Source of the DNA: Virgibacillus sp. SK37
GTDB lineage: Bacteria > Bacillota > Bacilli > Bacillales > Amphibacillaceae
NCBI RefSeq assembly: GCF_000725285.1
Contig: NZ_CP007161.1
Location: forward strand, 1,934,213 to 1,998,212
DNA length: 64,000 nt
Direction: 5' to 3'
A model generated the notes under the pieces. That model saw only the letters and a program-made list of their open reading frames with translations. It was not told where the DNA came from and ran no database searches. This document shows, in pieces, positions 7,968-18,145 of this stretch. The position numbers were made by a program, and so were the translations under genes. How positions within the stretch are numbered: the stretch's first letter is position 1; every line of letters begins with the position of its first letter.

Positions 7968-9065
7968 ATGCGATATATCATACTTACGATTATTATTCTG
8001 TCTATTATTGCCTTCCCTACGGTTGGACAAGCATCGCCTGCAGTATCAGCTAATAATGCTATATTAATGGAAGCTTCTACAGGAAGAGTTTTGTTTGAAA
8101 AGAATGCATACGAAAGACAATCCATTGCTAGTATTACAAAAATAATGACTGCAATTATAGCAATTGAATCTGGAAAATTGGACAAGAAAGTAACTGCAAG
8201 CCGTAAAGCAGTCTATACAGAAGGGTCGTCAATTTATTTAGAGCAAGGGGAAAAAATGACTTTGGAAGACCTTTTATATGGCTTGATGCTTCGCTCTGGT
8301 AACGATGCAGCGGTGGCCATTAGTGAGTACGTAGGTGGTAGTGAGGAAGGATTTACTTTTTTGATGAATGAGAAGGCTAAATGGTTAGGGATGAATGACT
8401 CTAATTTTATGAATCCACACGGTCTCGATGCAAAAGAGCATTATTCTTCAGCCTACGATATGGCATTACTTACAAAATATGCTATGGGGAATAAAAAATT
8501 TAGAGCAATTAGTGGAGAAGAGACTTACTTATCTGATTCGAGAACCTACAGCTGGCGTAATAAAAATAAGTTACTTACACAGTATTACGAATATTGTACA
8601 GGGGGCAAAACAGGGTATACCAAAAAAACGGGCAGAACACTTGTCACAACTGCTGAAAAAGATGGGTTGGAGTTAATTGCCGTTACTTTAGATGCTCCAG
8701 ACGATTGGAATGATCATATTCAATTATTCGAATGGGGCTTTAAAAATTACAAAATGAAGACATTAGAAAAAAAAGGAGAAAAATTATATAAGCTTGATGA
8801 CATAAATGATCTATCTTCAGGTTATATACGGGATGATTTAGAATACCCACTTACTGAAGATGAAACCAACGAGGTAGTCCAGAAAAACGTGTTGCTTGCT
8901 AAAGCCAAACAATCACCTAATCAACCTATAGGTAAGTCGGTATTTTACCTTAATAACCAACCTATACTGCAAGCTGCTGTATATAAAAATCCTAATCGTA
9001 GGGAATTAGCCGCAGATCTAAAACTCATGATAGAAAAAGTTATGGGTATGAATTCGTTATGGTAA
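7968..9065 (+). CDS. dacB: D-alanyl-D-alanine carboxypeptidase (sporulation PBP5*)
   Basis: This low-molecular-weight penicillin-binding protein trims stem peptides and in Bacillus lowers cross-linking of the spore cortex. The 365-residue product has a signal peptide (residues 1-22), catalytic S55-I-T-K58, S110-G-N112 and K214-T-G216, then a C-terminal domain from about residue 265. A GGAGGAG site lies just before the ATG. The link to spmA (7-base overlap) and spmB marks it as DacB rather than DacA or DacF. A YpbD-like membrane tail anchor is not evident at the C-terminus. Confidence 0.93.
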   Translation: MRYIILTIIILSIIAFPTVGQASPAVSANNAILMEASTGRVLFEKNAYERQSIASITKIMTAIIAIESGKLDKKVTASRKAVYTEGSSIYLEQGEKMTLEDLLYGLMLRSGNDAAVAISEYVGGSEEGFTFLMNEKAKWLGMNDSNFMNPHGLDAKEHYSSAYDMALLTKYAMGNKKFRAISGEETYLSDSRTYSWRNKNKLLTQYYEYCTGGKTGYTKKTGRTLVTTAEKDGLELIAVTLDAPDDWNDHIQLFEWGFKNYKMKTLEKKGEKLYKLDDINDLSSGYIRDDLEYPLTEDETNEVVQKNVLLAKAKQSPNQPIGKSVFYLNNQPILQAAVYKNPNRRELAADLKLMIEKVMGMNSLW

Positions 9066-9640
9066 ATATAATTTGGGCTTTTATGGCGATAATAGGCATT
9101 GTTTATGCAATGTTTAATGGAACAATGGAAGAGGTTAATAAAGCCCTATTTGAAAGTGCTCAGGAGGCAGTAACACTATCGATTGGGCTCATTAGTGTCC
9201 TTGTGTTTTGGCTCGGGATTATGAAAGTAGCAGAGGAAGCTGGGATACTAAAATTCTTGGCTAAAATATTTCGCCCATTCGTAACTCGTTTATTTCCGGA
9301 AATCCCAAAGGATCATCCTGCGATGGGGTATATTTTAAGTAACTTTACTGCAAATATGTTTGGGTTAGGAAATGCAGCGACACCCTTGGGTATAAAAGCG
9401 ATGGAACAAATGAAGCAACTAAGCGGTAGCGAAACTGCCTCCCGTTCAATGACAACATTTCTAGCATTAAACACATCAAGTCTCACCATAATACCAACAA
9501 CTGTCATAGCTATACGAATGCAATATGATTCTGTATCACCAACAGAAATAGTTGGTACAACAATAATTGCCACCGTCATCTCTTCCACGGGAGCTATACT
9601 AATTGATCGTTTTTTCGCCTATAGAGAAAACAAAAAATAA
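9059..9640 (+). CDS. spmA: Spore maturation protein A
   Basis: SpmA is a nucleoside-recognition (Gate) domain membrane protein needed, with SpmB, for proper dehydration of the spore core. The 193-residue product has several hydrophobic helices and the family block NFTANMFGLGNAATPLGIKAM (split by a helix start) at about residues 96-116, followed by FLALNTSSLTIIPTT. Its ATG overlaps the end of dacB (ATGGTAA), implying translational coupling. The transported or sensed molecule is unknown. Confidence 0.94.
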   Translation: MVNIIWAFMAIIGIVYAMFNGTMEEVNKALFESAQEAVTLSIGLISVLVFWLGIMKVAEEAGILKFLAKIFRPFVTRLFPEIPKDHPAMGYILSNFTANMFGLGNAATPLGIKAMEQMKQLSGSETASRSMTTFLALNTSSLTIIPTTVIAIRMQYDSVSPTEIVGTTIIATVISSTGAILIDRFFAYRENKK

Positions 9641-9715
9641 CCTTGCTTTAGGCTGTGTTTTTTTAATTATCATTTAAAATAGTGAAAATAGTTTATATTA
9701 AACGCAGGAGGATAA

Positions 9716-10249
9716 ATGATGCAGATAATAACCTCTATAAGCACATGGCTTATACCGTGCTTTTTACTTCTGGTTTTGTTAACCGCTACGCTGAAAAGGG
9801 TTCCAGCTTATGAATCATTTGTAGAAGGAGGAAAGGATGGTGTCAAGATGGCATTTTCCTTACTTCCTTTTTTAGTAGGTATGATTGTCTCTATTTCAAT
9901 TTTAAGAAGCTCCGGGGTATTGGAAGCCTTTATTGGCTTACTAGCACCAGTTCTCTCCTATATGGGCGTTCCACCTGATATTATTCCCTTGGCAATTGTC
10001 AGACCTATATCAGGGACAGCTGCTTTGGGAATGACTACAGAGCTAATTAGCACGCATGGTCCTGATTCATTTATTGGCAGACTTGCTTCCACGATGCAAG
10101 GAAGTACGGATACGACATTATACATTTTAACAGTATACTTTGGAGCTGTCGGTATTCGAAAAATGGGGTACGCTTTAAAAGTTGGACTATTGGCAGATCT
10201 TCTTGGTATAATAGCATCAGTGATTGTAGTAAAACTAGTGTTTGGATAA
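9716..10249 (+). CDS. spmB: Spore maturation protein B
   Basis: SpmB is the partner of SpmA and is also a Gate-domain membrane protein. The 177-residue product shows VEGGKDGVKMAFSLLPFLV near residues 34-52, RPISGTAALGM and the family GSTDTTLYILTVYFGAVGI near 129-149. A strong GCAGGAGGATAA precedes tandem ATG codons at 9716 and 9719. It is 75 bases from spmA and closes the dacB-spmA-spmB sporulation operon; an inverted repeat follows. Confidence 0.94.
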   Translation: MMQIITSISTWLIPCFLLLVLLTATLKRVPAYESFVEGGKDGVKMAFSLLPFLVGMIVSISILRSSGVLEAFIGLLAPVLSYMGVPPDIIPLAIVRPISGTAALGMTTELISTHGPDSFIGRLASTMQGSTDTTLYILTVYFGAVGIRKMGYALKVGLLADLLGIIASVIVVKLVFG

Positions 10250-10261
10250 TGAATGACTTAG

Positions 10262-10292
10262 TAGCGTTAACATAAAGTTAACGCTATTATTG
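10262..10292 (+). terminator. Possible terminator after spmB
   Basis: AGCGTTAAC and GTTAACGCT form a perfect 9-bp stem with a 5-base loop, but the following ATTATTGT is a poor T-tract. Confidence 0.5.
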
Positions 10293-10326
10293 TGTAAGAA
10301 AATTTTGTGGAAATGGTGATAAGAAG

Positions 10327-11064
10327 ATGACAAACTCTTTAGAAAGACTTCAGAAGGTAATAGCACAAAGTGGAGTTACTTCCAGAAGAAAAGCGGAACA
10401 ACTTATTATAGATGGAAAAGTTAAAGTAAATGGAAAAATAATTATGGAGTTGGGTACAAAGGTATCCCAAGGAGACCGAATAGAAATTGATGGTGTTCCT
10501 TTAGAAAAAGAAGAGCCTGTTTATTATATGCTTTACAAACCTAGAGGGGTTATTTCTAGCGTGAAGGATGAAAAAGGGAGGAAAGTAGTAACAGATTTAC
10601 TTGGAGATATACCAGAGAGAGTTTTTCCTGTGGGCAGATTAGATTATGATACGTCTGGACTTCTTCTTCTTACAAATGATGGAGAGTTCGCTAATTTGCT
10701 AATGCATCCTAAATATCAAATGGAAAAAGTGTATGTAACAAAGGTTAAAGGTCTCCCAACAAAAAAAGAATTAGGATTACTGCGAAAAGGTGTTCGCGAC
10801 GAAGGGGAATTATTGAAGGCTGTTCGGTATGACATCCTTTCAACAGACAAAAATAAAAATACTAGTATTATTGAATTGACCTTGCAGGAAGGAAAAAATA
10901 AACATGTACGTAGAATGATGGACAAGCTTGGCTATCCTGTTATTAAGCTTAAAAGAGAGAAGTATGGTATGTTAACACTGGAAGGCCTGCAACCGGGGAA
11001 ATATCGGCCACTTACTCCCAAAGAAGTAAAACAAATGAGAAATCTTGCATTAGAAAATTGTTAA
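10327..11064 (+). CDS. rluB: 23S rRNA pseudouridine synthase B
   Basis: This RsuA-family pseudouridine synthase modifies a uridine in 23S rRNA domain V. The 245-residue product has an N-terminal S4 RNA-binding domain (residues 5-52; RLQKVIAQSGVTSRRKAEQLI) and the catalytic GRLDYDTSGLLLLTNDGEF near residues 105-123, whose aspartate is the nucleophile, then the QGKNKHVRRM-like block (here EGKNKHVRRMM). Position between spm genes and resA agrees with B. subtilis rluB. Confidence 0.95.
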   Translation: MTNSLERLQKVIAQSGVTSRRKAEQLIIDGKVKVNGKIIMELGTKVSQGDRIEIDGVPLEKEEPVYYMLYKPRGVISSVKDEKGRKVVTDLLGDIPERVFPVGRLDYDTSGLLLLTNDGEFANLLMHPKYQMEKVYVTKVKGLPTKKELGLLRKGVRDEGELLKAVRYDILSTDKNKNTSIIELTLQEGKNKHVRRMMDKLGYPVIKLKREKYGMLTLEGLQPGKYRPLTPKEVKQMRNLALENC

Positions 11065-11113
11065 ACAATAGTCAAAATTAGAAGTAAGCATAGATGATAT
11101 AATAGGTGAGGGA

Positions 11114-11698
11114 GTGATGGGCTTGAGCTTAGACAAAATTAGAGAAAATAAGAAAGCAAAGAAACGAAATCGCCTAATTTTTCGTTCCATTATACTAGCA
11201 ATTTTGGTTGGTGCAGTTATATTTGCACTAGTTTCCCATTTTCAGAAAGATAATGCTATTTATAAAGCAGGCGACAAAGCACCAGATTTTCAGTTACAAC
11301 AGATCAATGAAAATAATGAGCAAGAAACAATTCAACTTAGTGACTTAAAAGGAAAGGGAGTCATGTTAAACTTTTGGGGCACATGGTGTGAGCCTTGTAA
11401 AGATGAAATGCCTTACATGCAGAAGCTATATCCGAAATATAAAGAACAAGGGGTTGAGATTGTAGCTGTAAGTCTCGATGCTACTCAGTTGGTTGTTAAA
11501 CGTTTCATCGATGAATATGGCCTTACATTTCCTGTTCCGTTTGATAAATCAGGTGAAGTAAAAGATCTGTATAAAATAGGCCCTATTCCAAGCACATTAT
11601 TTATTAACCCTGAAGGTGAAATAGTTGAAGTTGTGGAAGGTGCTTTAACGTTAGACAGATTGGAAGGTTATTTACAGGATATTAAGCCGAGAAGCTAA
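11114..11698 (+). CDS. resA: Thiol-disulfide oxidoreductase ResA
   Basis: ResA is a membrane-anchored extracytoplasmic thioredoxin-like protein that reduces apocytochrome c cysteines so heme can be attached. The product (about 194 residues) has a charged N-terminus, one membrane anchor (about residues 22-43), the active-site WCEPC near residues 93-97, and the cis-proline block IGPIPSTLFI. GTG at 11114 or ATG at 11117 could start it; GAGGGAG is close upstream, so the start may also lie slightly further in. It heads the resABC cluster. Confidence 0.95.
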   Translation: MMGLSLDKIRENKKAKKRNRLIFRSIILAILVGAVIFALVSHFQKDNAIYKAGDKAPDFQLQQINENNEQETIQLSDLKGKGVMLNFWGTWCEPCKDEMPYMQKLYPKYKEQGVEIVAVSLDATQLVVKRFIDEYGLTFPVPFDKSGEVKDLYKIGPIPSTLFINPEGEIVEVVEGALTLDRLEGYLQDIKPRS

Positions 11699-11728
11699 TA
11701 TCATTTTAACTTATTGCGAGGGATTTAA

Positions 11729-13372
11729 ATGAATAAAATAAAATGTGAATGCGGGCATGTTAACCCTGAAGGGACAGTGCTCTGTGAATCATGTGGCAAA
11801 CCAATTGAAGGAAATCAGCATATTGACGGAAATGATAAAAAAAAGCTGTTAAATATGCGGTATGACGGTACTGCGAGAAGGTCCCAAACGTATAATAAAT
11901 CCATAATCGATAAAATTTGGAGTTTTTTTTCATCTGTTAAAGTAGGGGTATGGCTGATTGTTCTTGCATTGATTGCTTCAGCAATTGGATCTATATTCCC
12001 TCAAGAAATGTACATACCTGCTGATGCGCCTTCGCGTGATCCAGCAATTTTTTACGAGGCACAATATGGTATTTTCGGATTAATTTTTTATCAGCTTGGG
12101 TTTCACAATTTATATAGCTCTTGGTGGTATATGGTGTTAATCGCTTTGATCGGTATTTCTTTAGTTATATGTAGTTTAGATCGTTTTGTACCACTATATA
12201 AAGCGTTGAAAAAGCAAAAAGCCAAGCGTCATGAAACTTTTTTGAGAAGACAACGGTTGTTCAGTGAAACGAATGCTGTTACAGATGATGAGATACAATT
12301 AATTAAACATCAGTTGAAAAATCAAAAGTATAGACTTCAAGAAGAGAATGGTCATATTCTTGCTGAAAAAGGCCGTTTTTCCAGATGGGGTCCATATGTT
12401 AATCATATTGGTTTAATTATTATTTTACTTGCAGCGATTCTGCGCTTAACCCCGCTTTTTTATACCAATGAATACGTCTGGGTAAGAGAAGGACAACAAT
12501 TAGTGATTCCTGGAACAGACGGAGAGTATTATATAGAAAATAAGGATTTCATAATTGAAACATATGATGAAAATGATGATAAATTCCGTGAAGCAATCGT
12601 TAAAGAGGGTGGAGAGATCCCGAGTAATTTTCAAACGAATGCTATTATATATAAAGCAGAGGAGTCATCCGTTCCAGGGGCAGATCCTGAACTAACAAAA
12701 TTTATTGAAGATAGTATTCGTATGAACCAACCGATTCAATTTGATGGTTATTCCATTTATCAATCTGGCTATCAATTAAATGAATTTACCAACATGACAT
12801 TTAAATTGCATGAAGTTGATGATGCAGAAGAAAATGCGCTTGGTTCGTTTACAATTGATTTGAATTCGCCTAAACCGGAATACGAGTTAGATAATGGGTT
12901 TAAAGTGGAGATAAGTAAATATTATCCTGACTATTATTTAGACGATAATAATATCCCTGCTTCGAAAACTAACTTTCCAAGAAATCCTGCATTTGTTCTG
13001 TTAGTATATCCCCCAGATAGTGAAGAAGCAGAGGTTAGCTTCTTAGGCATTGGTAAAAATATTGATGCTACCGGAGAGAATGATTATAAGTTAGGGATTA
13101 CCGACTTTGAAATGCATGATGTTAGTGGTTTAGCTGTAAAACGTGACTACTCATTACCTTTCTTTGGGTTAGGTGCGTTGATCTTCATGATCGGTGTAAT
13201 ACAGGGGATGTACTGGCAGCATAGAAGAATTTGGATCCAGCCATCAAATGGTGGTTTATTAATGGCTGCACATACAAATAAAAACTGGTTTGGTGTCAAA
13301 AAAGACATTGAAAAAGTGATTGCTGGTACACAAGTTGATATGGTTGAGGATCAGCAGGAACTTGATGAATAA
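11729..13372 (+). CDS. resB: Cytochrome c biogenesis protein ResB
   Basis: ResB works with ResC to move heme across the membrane and ligate it to apocytochrome c (system II). The 547-residue product begins with a zinc-ribbon-like C6-x-C8 and C18-x-x-C21, then three membrane helices (about residues 75-95, 130-150, 225-245), a large extracytoplasmic domain and a final helix near 475-497. Length and layout match Bacillus ResB, including the cysteine-rich head. It is 30 bases after resA and 26 before resC. Confidence 0.95.
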   Translation: MNKIKCECGHVNPEGTVLCESCGKPIEGNQHIDGNDKKKLLNMRYDGTARRSQTYNKSIIDKIWSFFSSVKVGVWLIVLALIASAIGSIFPQEMYIPADAPSRDPAIFYEAQYGIFGLIFYQLGFHNLYSSWWYMVLIALIGISLVICSLDRFVPLYKALKKQKAKRHETFLRRQRLFSETNAVTDDEIQLIKHQLKNQKYRLQEENGHILAEKGRFSRWGPYVNHIGLIIILLAAILRLTPLFYTNEYVWVREGQQLVIPGTDGEYYIENKDFIIETYDENDDKFREAIVKEGGEIPSNFQTNAIIYKAEESSVPGADPELTKFIEDSIRMNQPIQFDGYSIYQSGYQLNEFTNMTFKLHEVDDAEENALGSFTIDLNSPKPEYELDNGFKVEISKYYPDYYLDDNNIPASKTNFPRNPAFVLLVYPPDSEEAEVSFLGIGKNIDATGENDYKLGITDFEMHDVSGLAVKRDYSLPFFGLGALIFMIGVIQGMYWQHRRIWIQPSNGGLLMAAHTNKNWFGVKKDIEKVIAGTQVDMVEDQQELDE

Positions 13373-13398
13373 CCAATGTTTATATTAGGAGGATATAC

Positions 13399-14589
13399 AT
13401 GGGAGATTTAACTACGATTAGCAGTACGATGTTATATATAACTTTTGTACTGTACTTAATAGCAACCATTTTTTTTGCTGCTACTATAAAAGACAAGCGT
13501 ACAAGCTCAAAGAAAGGCAATGCCGGTAAAATAGGGATCACTATTACTATTATTGGTTTTTTATCCCAACTCACATACTTTGTGACCAGATGGATAGCTA
13601 GTGGCCATGTACCTGTTAGTAATTTATTTGAGTTTATGACCTTTTTCGGAATGTCGCTGGTACTTGCCTTTATCATTATTTACTTTATTTATGACTTGCA
13701 GGTTTTAGGTTTATTCGCGCTACCTGTTGCGTTAATAATTATTGCATATGCCAGTATGTTTCCAACTGATATATCGCCATTGGTGCCATCATTGCAAAGT
13801 CACTGGCTATATATCCATGTAACAACAGTATCACTTGCAGAAGGGATTTTGGCCTTTAGCTTTGTTTCAGGTTTGATCTATTTAATAAGACAAATAGATC
13901 AAACGAAAAGCAGTAAACGTACGGCATGGCTGGAAGTAGTATTGTACTCATTAATCGTATTTGTTGGTTTTATTGTTATAACTGTAACGTTTAATATGAT
14001 GAATTATAATGCTACCTTTTCTTATCCTACAGGTGGACAAACTTTGGAGTCTAATTATCATTTACCTCCAATAGCAGGTCCAAATGATGGGGAATTGCTA
14101 ACGGAAGATGCAAATCAACCTTTATTTGAAACTCCCGCCTGGATGCACGGGGCAGATGCAGGCAGAAAGTTCAATACACTAATCTGGTCATTTATAACTG
14201 GAACCGTATTATATGTACTATTACGACTCGTGCTTCGTAAACGAATTGGTGCAGTGATTCAACCATTATTGAAAAATACTAAGCCTGATTTGCTTGATGA
14301 GATCACGTATAGAGCAGTAGCGATTGGTTTCCCAGTGTTTACTCTAGGAGGATTAATATTTGCTGCAATTTGGGCACAGGAAGCCTGGGGGCGTTTCTGG
14401 GGTTGGGACCCGAAAGAAGTTTGGGCTCTAATTACTTGGTTCTTCTATGCGGCTTTTCTCCATCTAAGACTTTCAAGAGGGTGGCATGGTGAAAAATCTG
14501 CTTGGTTAGCAACTGTAGGGTTTGCGATTATTATGTTTAACCTAGTTGCTGTAAATCTTGTATTAGCAGGTTTACATTCATATGCTTAA
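13399..14589 (+). CDS. resC: Cytochrome c biogenesis protein ResC (CcsA family)
   Basis: ResC is the CcsA-type heme handling membrane protein. The 396-residue product is polytopic and contains the tryptophan-rich heme motif [18 protein letters not shown] near residues 328-345, with conserved histidines in [10 protein letters not shown] downstream and in SHWLYIHV upstream (about residue 134). AGGAGG is well placed before the ATG. A terminator follows the stop, so the res regulator pair downstream has its own start region. Confidence 0.96.
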   Translation: MGDLTTISSTMLYITFVLYLIATIFFAATIKDKRTSSKKGNAGKIGITITIIGFLSQLTYFVTRWIASGHVPVSNLFEFMTFFGMSLVLAFIIIYFIYDLQVLGLFALPVALIIIAYASMFPTDISPLVPSLQSHWLYIHVTTVSLAEGILAFSFVSGLIYLIRQIDQTKSSKRTAWLEVVLYSLIVFVGFIVITVTFNMMNYNATFSYPTGGQTLESNYHLPPIAGPNDGELLTEDANQPLFETPAWMHGADAGRKFNTLIWSFITGTVLYVLLRLVLRKRIGAVIQPLLKNTKPDLLDEITYRAVAIGFPVFTLGGLIFAAIWAQEAWGRFWGWDPKEVWALITWFFYAAFLHLRLSRGWHGEKSAWLATVGFAIIMFNLVAVNLVLAGLHSYA

Positions 14590-14597
14590 TTCTCCCA

Positions 14598-14635
14598 ACA
14601 AGGCATCTTTTGAAAAGAGAGATGCCTTGTTTTTT
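14598..14635 (+). terminator. Terminator after resC
   Basis: AAGGCATCT and AGATGCCTT form a 9-bp stem, followed by GTTTTTTC. It separates resABC from resDE. Confidence 0.8.
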
Positions 14636-14785
14636 CTTATACTTTTTTTAGTTTATAGTTTATACTCTATGTAAAGAGACAATATTATTAGTGCCTGCTA
14701 TTATTAATCTGGATAAGGCCTGTCAGTATCAATTATTTGGATAATATTTTATGATTTTTACTGGGATTGCAAAGGGGGAACACAA

Positions 14786-15502
14786 ATGGAAACATCAACA
14801 AAAATTTTAGTTGTAGATGATGAAGAAAGAATTAGAAGATTAATTCGAATGTACTTAGAACGTGAAGATTTCACAGTAGAAGAGGCGGATAATGGCACAG
14901 ATGCATTAGAACTTTCATTAAATAATGACTATGATGTTATCTTACTTGATATAATGATGCCTGAAATGGATGGCATAGAAGTTTGTAAAGAGCTAAGAAA
15001 AGAAAAATTAACACCTGTGATAATGCTTACTGCCAAAGGTGAAGAAGCCAACCGAGTACAGGGTTTTGAAATTGGAGCAGATGACTATATTGTCAAGCCC
15101 TTTAGTCCACGTGAAGTTGTTTTGCGTATTAAAGCTATACTCAAAAGAGTAACTACAGGCGCTTTTAATCAGGCTGAACCAACTTCTAATAATATACTCG
15201 TTTTCCCACATATAACAATTGATCATGATGCACATCGAGTTACAGCAGATGGCTCAGAAGTTAGCTTAACGCCAAAAGAATACGAATTATTATGCTTTCT
15301 AGCAAAGTCTCCAGACAAGGTTTTCAATCGTGAACACTTATTGAAAGAAGTTTGGCAATATGAATTTTTTGGTGATTTACGTACAGTAGATACTCATGTA
15401 AAACGACTTAGAGAAAAGCTTAATAACGTGTCCAAGGATGCGGCAAAAATGATTGTGACTGTATGGGGTGTAGGTTATAAATTTGAAGTTGATGATGTAT
15501 AA
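14786..15502 (+). CDS. resD: Redox response regulator ResD
   Basis: ResD is the OmpR-family DNA-binding regulator of aerobic and anaerobic respiration genes. The 238-residue product has a receiver domain with the acidic pocket VVDDEER, phosphoacceptor aspartate in VILLDIMMPEMDG (near residue 57), the conserved threonine in MLTAKG and lysine in IVKPFSPRE, then a winged-helix domain (about residues 135-235, LTPKEYELL and WGVGYKF). AAAGGGGGAA precedes the ATG. Its last base is the first base of resE, so the two are coupled. Confidence 0.95.
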   Translation: METSTKILVVDDEERIRRLIRMYLEREDFTVEEADNGTDALELSLNNDYDVILLDIMMPEMDGIEVCKELRKEKLTPVIMLTAKGEEANRVQGFEIGADDYIVKPFSPREVVLRIKAILKRVTTGAFNQAEPTSNNILVFPHITIDHDAHRVTADGSEVSLTPKEYELLCFLAKSPDKVFNREHLLKEVWQYEFFGDLRTVDTHVKRLREKLNNVSKDAAKMIVTVWGVGYKFEVDDV

Positions 15503-17274
15503 TGTTTTGGCGTAGTGTAGTAGGAAAACTGGCAATTACAATCTTGTTGCTTGTTTCATTTGTTCTTTTTATATTAACTATCTTGCTGCTCCAGTTTTTC
15601 GAAAACTTTCACATCCAAGAGGCTGAAAAAGCAATGATGCAAACAGCTACAAAGGTTTCCGTACTTGTGGAACAACACCAAAACGAATCGTTAATTGAGG
15701 AAACTACTGAACGAGTGAAAAATCCGGCTAGTAGAATTGCAATTTTCTTTGGAGATGGGGAAAGCTGGGTTTCTGAAAGTAAAAATAAAGAATTAATGGA
15801 GCTAAACAGAAAAATAGTCAACCAGGAGCCAGACCTAAGGAATGTATTGACTGAACAGAGAGAGATTAGAAAACAAATTTCACTTTCTAATGAAGAAACC
15901 GAAGTAATGATTGTCGGAATGCCTATCCCTGGGAATGGAGCGATATTCGTGTACCAATCCTTGGATGTCATAGAACAAACGAAAGCAGAAACTACTAAAA
16001 TTATCTTTTTAGCTGCGGGAATTGCTATCGTACTTACAACAATCTTTGCTTTTTTCCTATCAACTAGAATCACCTCTCCATTAATTAAAATGCGAGAAGC
16101 TGCTTTTGATCTAACTCGTGGAGAGTTTAATACGAAAGTACCAATATTAACTCATGATGAAATAGGAGAGTTGGCTTTAGCATTTAATCGTATGGGTAGA
16201 CAGCTAAAGTTTCATATTAACGCATTAAGGCAGGAAAAGGAGCAGCTTTCAAGTATCGTTAGCTCAATGGCTGATGGTGTTATTACAATGAATCGAAATG
16301 GCGATATGATTGTAACGAATGGCCCTGCAAAGCAGTTTATTGAAGATTGGTATTTTGAAAATAATATAACTATCAATAATGAAGAAAGAAAAATTCCAAA
16401 TGAGTTAAAAGAACTGCTGAGAGACGTCATTGATGGCAAACCAGAAGTGCTACATGAATTTAGTCTACAAGGCAGAAATTGGGTAATGCTTATGACACCA
16501 TTATATGACCAATCATACGTACGTGGTGCGGTTGCTGTAGTTCGGGATATGACAGACGAGCGTCGCTTGGACAAGCTGAGGAAGGATTTCATAGCAAATG
16601 TATCACATGAGCTAAGAACACCTATCTCTATGCTTCAAGGCTATAGTGAGGCAATTGTAGATGATATTGCAGAATCTAAAGAGGAAAAGAATGAATTGGC
16701 TCAAATTATTCATGATGAATCCTTAAGGCTTGGAAGATTAGTAAATGAATTATTAGATCTTGCTAGAATGGAAGCAGGGAATATTCAATTAAATATCCAA
16801 GAAGTGGAGATAGGTCCGTATGTAGATCGTATAATGAAGAAATTCAGCGGACTAGCAAGCGATAACAACGTATCGCTTACTCTTTCCAAAAAGCTGGAGG
16901 TCCCTATAGCTTATTTTGATCCTGACCGAATTGACCAGGTTTTTACAAATTTAATTGATAATGCTATCCGTCATACTGCAGAAGATGGCTTTGTAACTGT
17001 TGAAGTTGTTTCCGATAAAGAAGCTCTTCAAGTTAAAGTGGTCGACAATGGCAGTGGAATTTCCGAAGAAGATCTGCCATTTGTTTTTGAAAGGTTTTAT
17101 AAAGCAGACAAATCCAGGACAAGAGTTCATAAACAAAAAGGTACAGGATTAGGCTTGTCTATAGCAAAAAATATAATTGACACTCATAATGGATTGATTA
17201 CGGCAAAAAGTAAGCTGGATCAAGGTACTACATTTATGTTTAAGCTAAACCATCGTGACCAAAATCTAAGCTGA
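15502..17274 (+). CDS. resE: Sensor histidine kinase ResE
   Basis: ResE senses respiratory state and phosphorylates ResD. The 590-residue product has two membrane helices (about 8-30 and 167-188) around an extracytoplasmic domain, a HAMP linker (about 187-240), a PAS domain (about 245-355), the phosphoacceptor histidine in FIANVSHELRTPISM (near residue 373), N-box NLIDNAIRHT, and G boxes DNGSGI and GTGLGLSIAKNI. Length and layout match ResE/PhoR-type kinases; the resABCD context decides. It overlaps resD by one base. Confidence 0.95.
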   Translation: MFWRSVVGKLAITILLLVSFVLFILTILLLQFFENFHIQEAEKAMMQTATKVSVLVEQHQNESLIEETTERVKNPASRIAIFFGDGESWVSESKNKELMELNRKIVNQEPDLRNVLTEQREIRKQISLSNEETEVMIVGMPIPGNGAIFVYQSLDVIEQTKAETTKIIFLAAGIAIVLTTIFAFFLSTRITSPLIKMREAAFDLTRGEFNTKVPILTHDEIGELALAFNRMGRQLKFHINALRQEKEQLSSIVSSMADGVITMNRNGDMIVTNGPAKQFIEDWYFENNITINNEERKIPNELKELLRDVIDGKPEVLHEFSLQGRNWVMLMTPLYDQSYVRGAVAVVRDMTDERRLDKLRKDFIANVSHELRTPISMLQGYSEAIVDDIAESKEEKNELAQIIHDESLRLGRLVNELLDLARMEAGNIQLNIQEVEIGPYVDRIMKKFSGLASDNNVSLTLSKKLEVPIAYFDPDRIDQVFTNLIDNAIRHTAEDGFVTVEVVSDKEALQVKVVDNGSGISEEDLPFVFERFYKADKSRTRVHKQKGTGLGLSIAKNIIDTHNGLITAKSKLDQGTTFMFKLNHRDQNLS

Positions 17275-17325
17275 TTTTTTTCGTTATCAAAATTAACTAT
17301 TTGGAATATCGTGGAGGGTTTGGAA

Positions 17326-17703
17326 ATGATTAAAAAACCAGCTCAGCTGGGAACAATTTTACTTATAATCTGTTTGCTGGCTGGATGTGGAGATAAAATG
17401 AGCAAGGAAGAAAATATTGCATTAATTACGATCTCAAAGGACAATGGAAATGAGTATCTTCATGAAAAAGAGATACAAGTAGAAAGTGGAAATAACTTAC
17501 TTGATGTAATGGAGAATAATTTTTATGTTGAAACAGATTCAAGTAATGAGGTAATTACTTCCATTGAACGGTTATCAATAGAGGATGATGGGGGAAAACA
17601 GTGGGACTACACCGTTAATGGGGAGGTATCTCCTGTACCCCCAAAGAATTACGAGCTACAGCCTGGGGATAAGATTGTATTTGATTTCCATTCTTCAAAG
17701 TAA
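17326..17703 (+). CDS. DUF4430-type lipoprotein
   Basis: The start is placed at ATG 17326 because GGAGGG sits 8-10 bases upstream. The 125-residue product has a lipoprotein signal ending LLAGCG (lipobox cysteine near residue 21), then a single domain with the DUF4430/transcobalamin-like features: LLDVMENN, then WDYTVNGE and a final LQPGDKIVFDFH. Such domains are often extracellular ligand-binding or cell-surface modules. It follows resE by about 50 bases and may be read from it. Function is unknown. Confidence 0.7.
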   Translation: MIKKPAQLGTILLIICLLAGCGDKMSKEENIALITISKDNGNEYLHEKEIQVESGNNLLDVMENNFYVETDSSNEVITSIERLSIEDDGGKQWDYTVNGEVSPVPPKNYELQPGDKIVFDFHSSK

Positions 17704-17727
17704 ATATAAATCAAGAGTAATTAATTT

Positions 17728-17762
17728 AAATACCAGTTTCTAACAAAAACTGGTATTTAAAT
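17728..17762. terminator. Bidirectional terminator between the lipoprotein gene and fer
   Basis: AAATACCAGTTT and AAACTGGTATTT form a perfect 12-bp stem around a 7-base loop, flanked by A- and T-rich DNA. Confidence 0.75.
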
Positions 17763-17764
17763 AT

Positions 17765-18013
17765 TTATTTAAAACATTTCAGATTATTTTTCACTGGAGT
17801 TTCTGACACTTTTATGGAGTCAGTCGGACAACCTTGCCAAGCATCCATTAAATCATCTTCCAAATGTTCCGGAACAATTAGTGTTCCAGTATTACCATCA
17901 AGGAAGGAAAATGCAATTCCTTCATCATCGTAATCAAAAATATCAGGCGCATGAATGCCACAGGCACCGCAGGCTATACATGTTTCCTGATCAACAGCTG
18001 TAAATTTAGGCAT
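17765..18013 (-). CDS. fer: Ferredoxin, single [4Fe-4S] type
   Basis: This 82-residue electron carrier has one iron-sulfur binding set: C12, C15 and C18 in CIACGACG, and a distal cysteine near residue 61 followed by proline (QGCPTDSI). A second cluster motif is absent, as in Bacillus ferredoxin. The acidic middle is typical. AGGAGG lies before the ATG on the minus strand. It is divergent from ypbB, an arrangement also found in B. subtilis. Confidence 0.93.
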   Translation of the reverse strand: MPKFTAVDQETCIACGACGIHAPDIFDYDDEGIAFSFLDGNTGTLIVPEHLEDDLMDAWQGCPTDSIKVSETPVKNNLKCFK

Positions 18014-18145
18014 TATAAAACCTCCTTAGCCTACTGGAATGTTTTCTTGAGAGGTAAGTATATAGCTTTTTATTCGAACCTTTAATTATAGTGTAATTCT
18101 GATCGTACTTTAATTCAATAAATTTATAAAAAAGGAAGAAAAAGA

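Noticed and set aside
9641..9665. Terminator between spmA and spmB
   Set aside because: There is a T-run, but the preceding bases form at most a 3-bp stem, and the genes are expected to be one operon.
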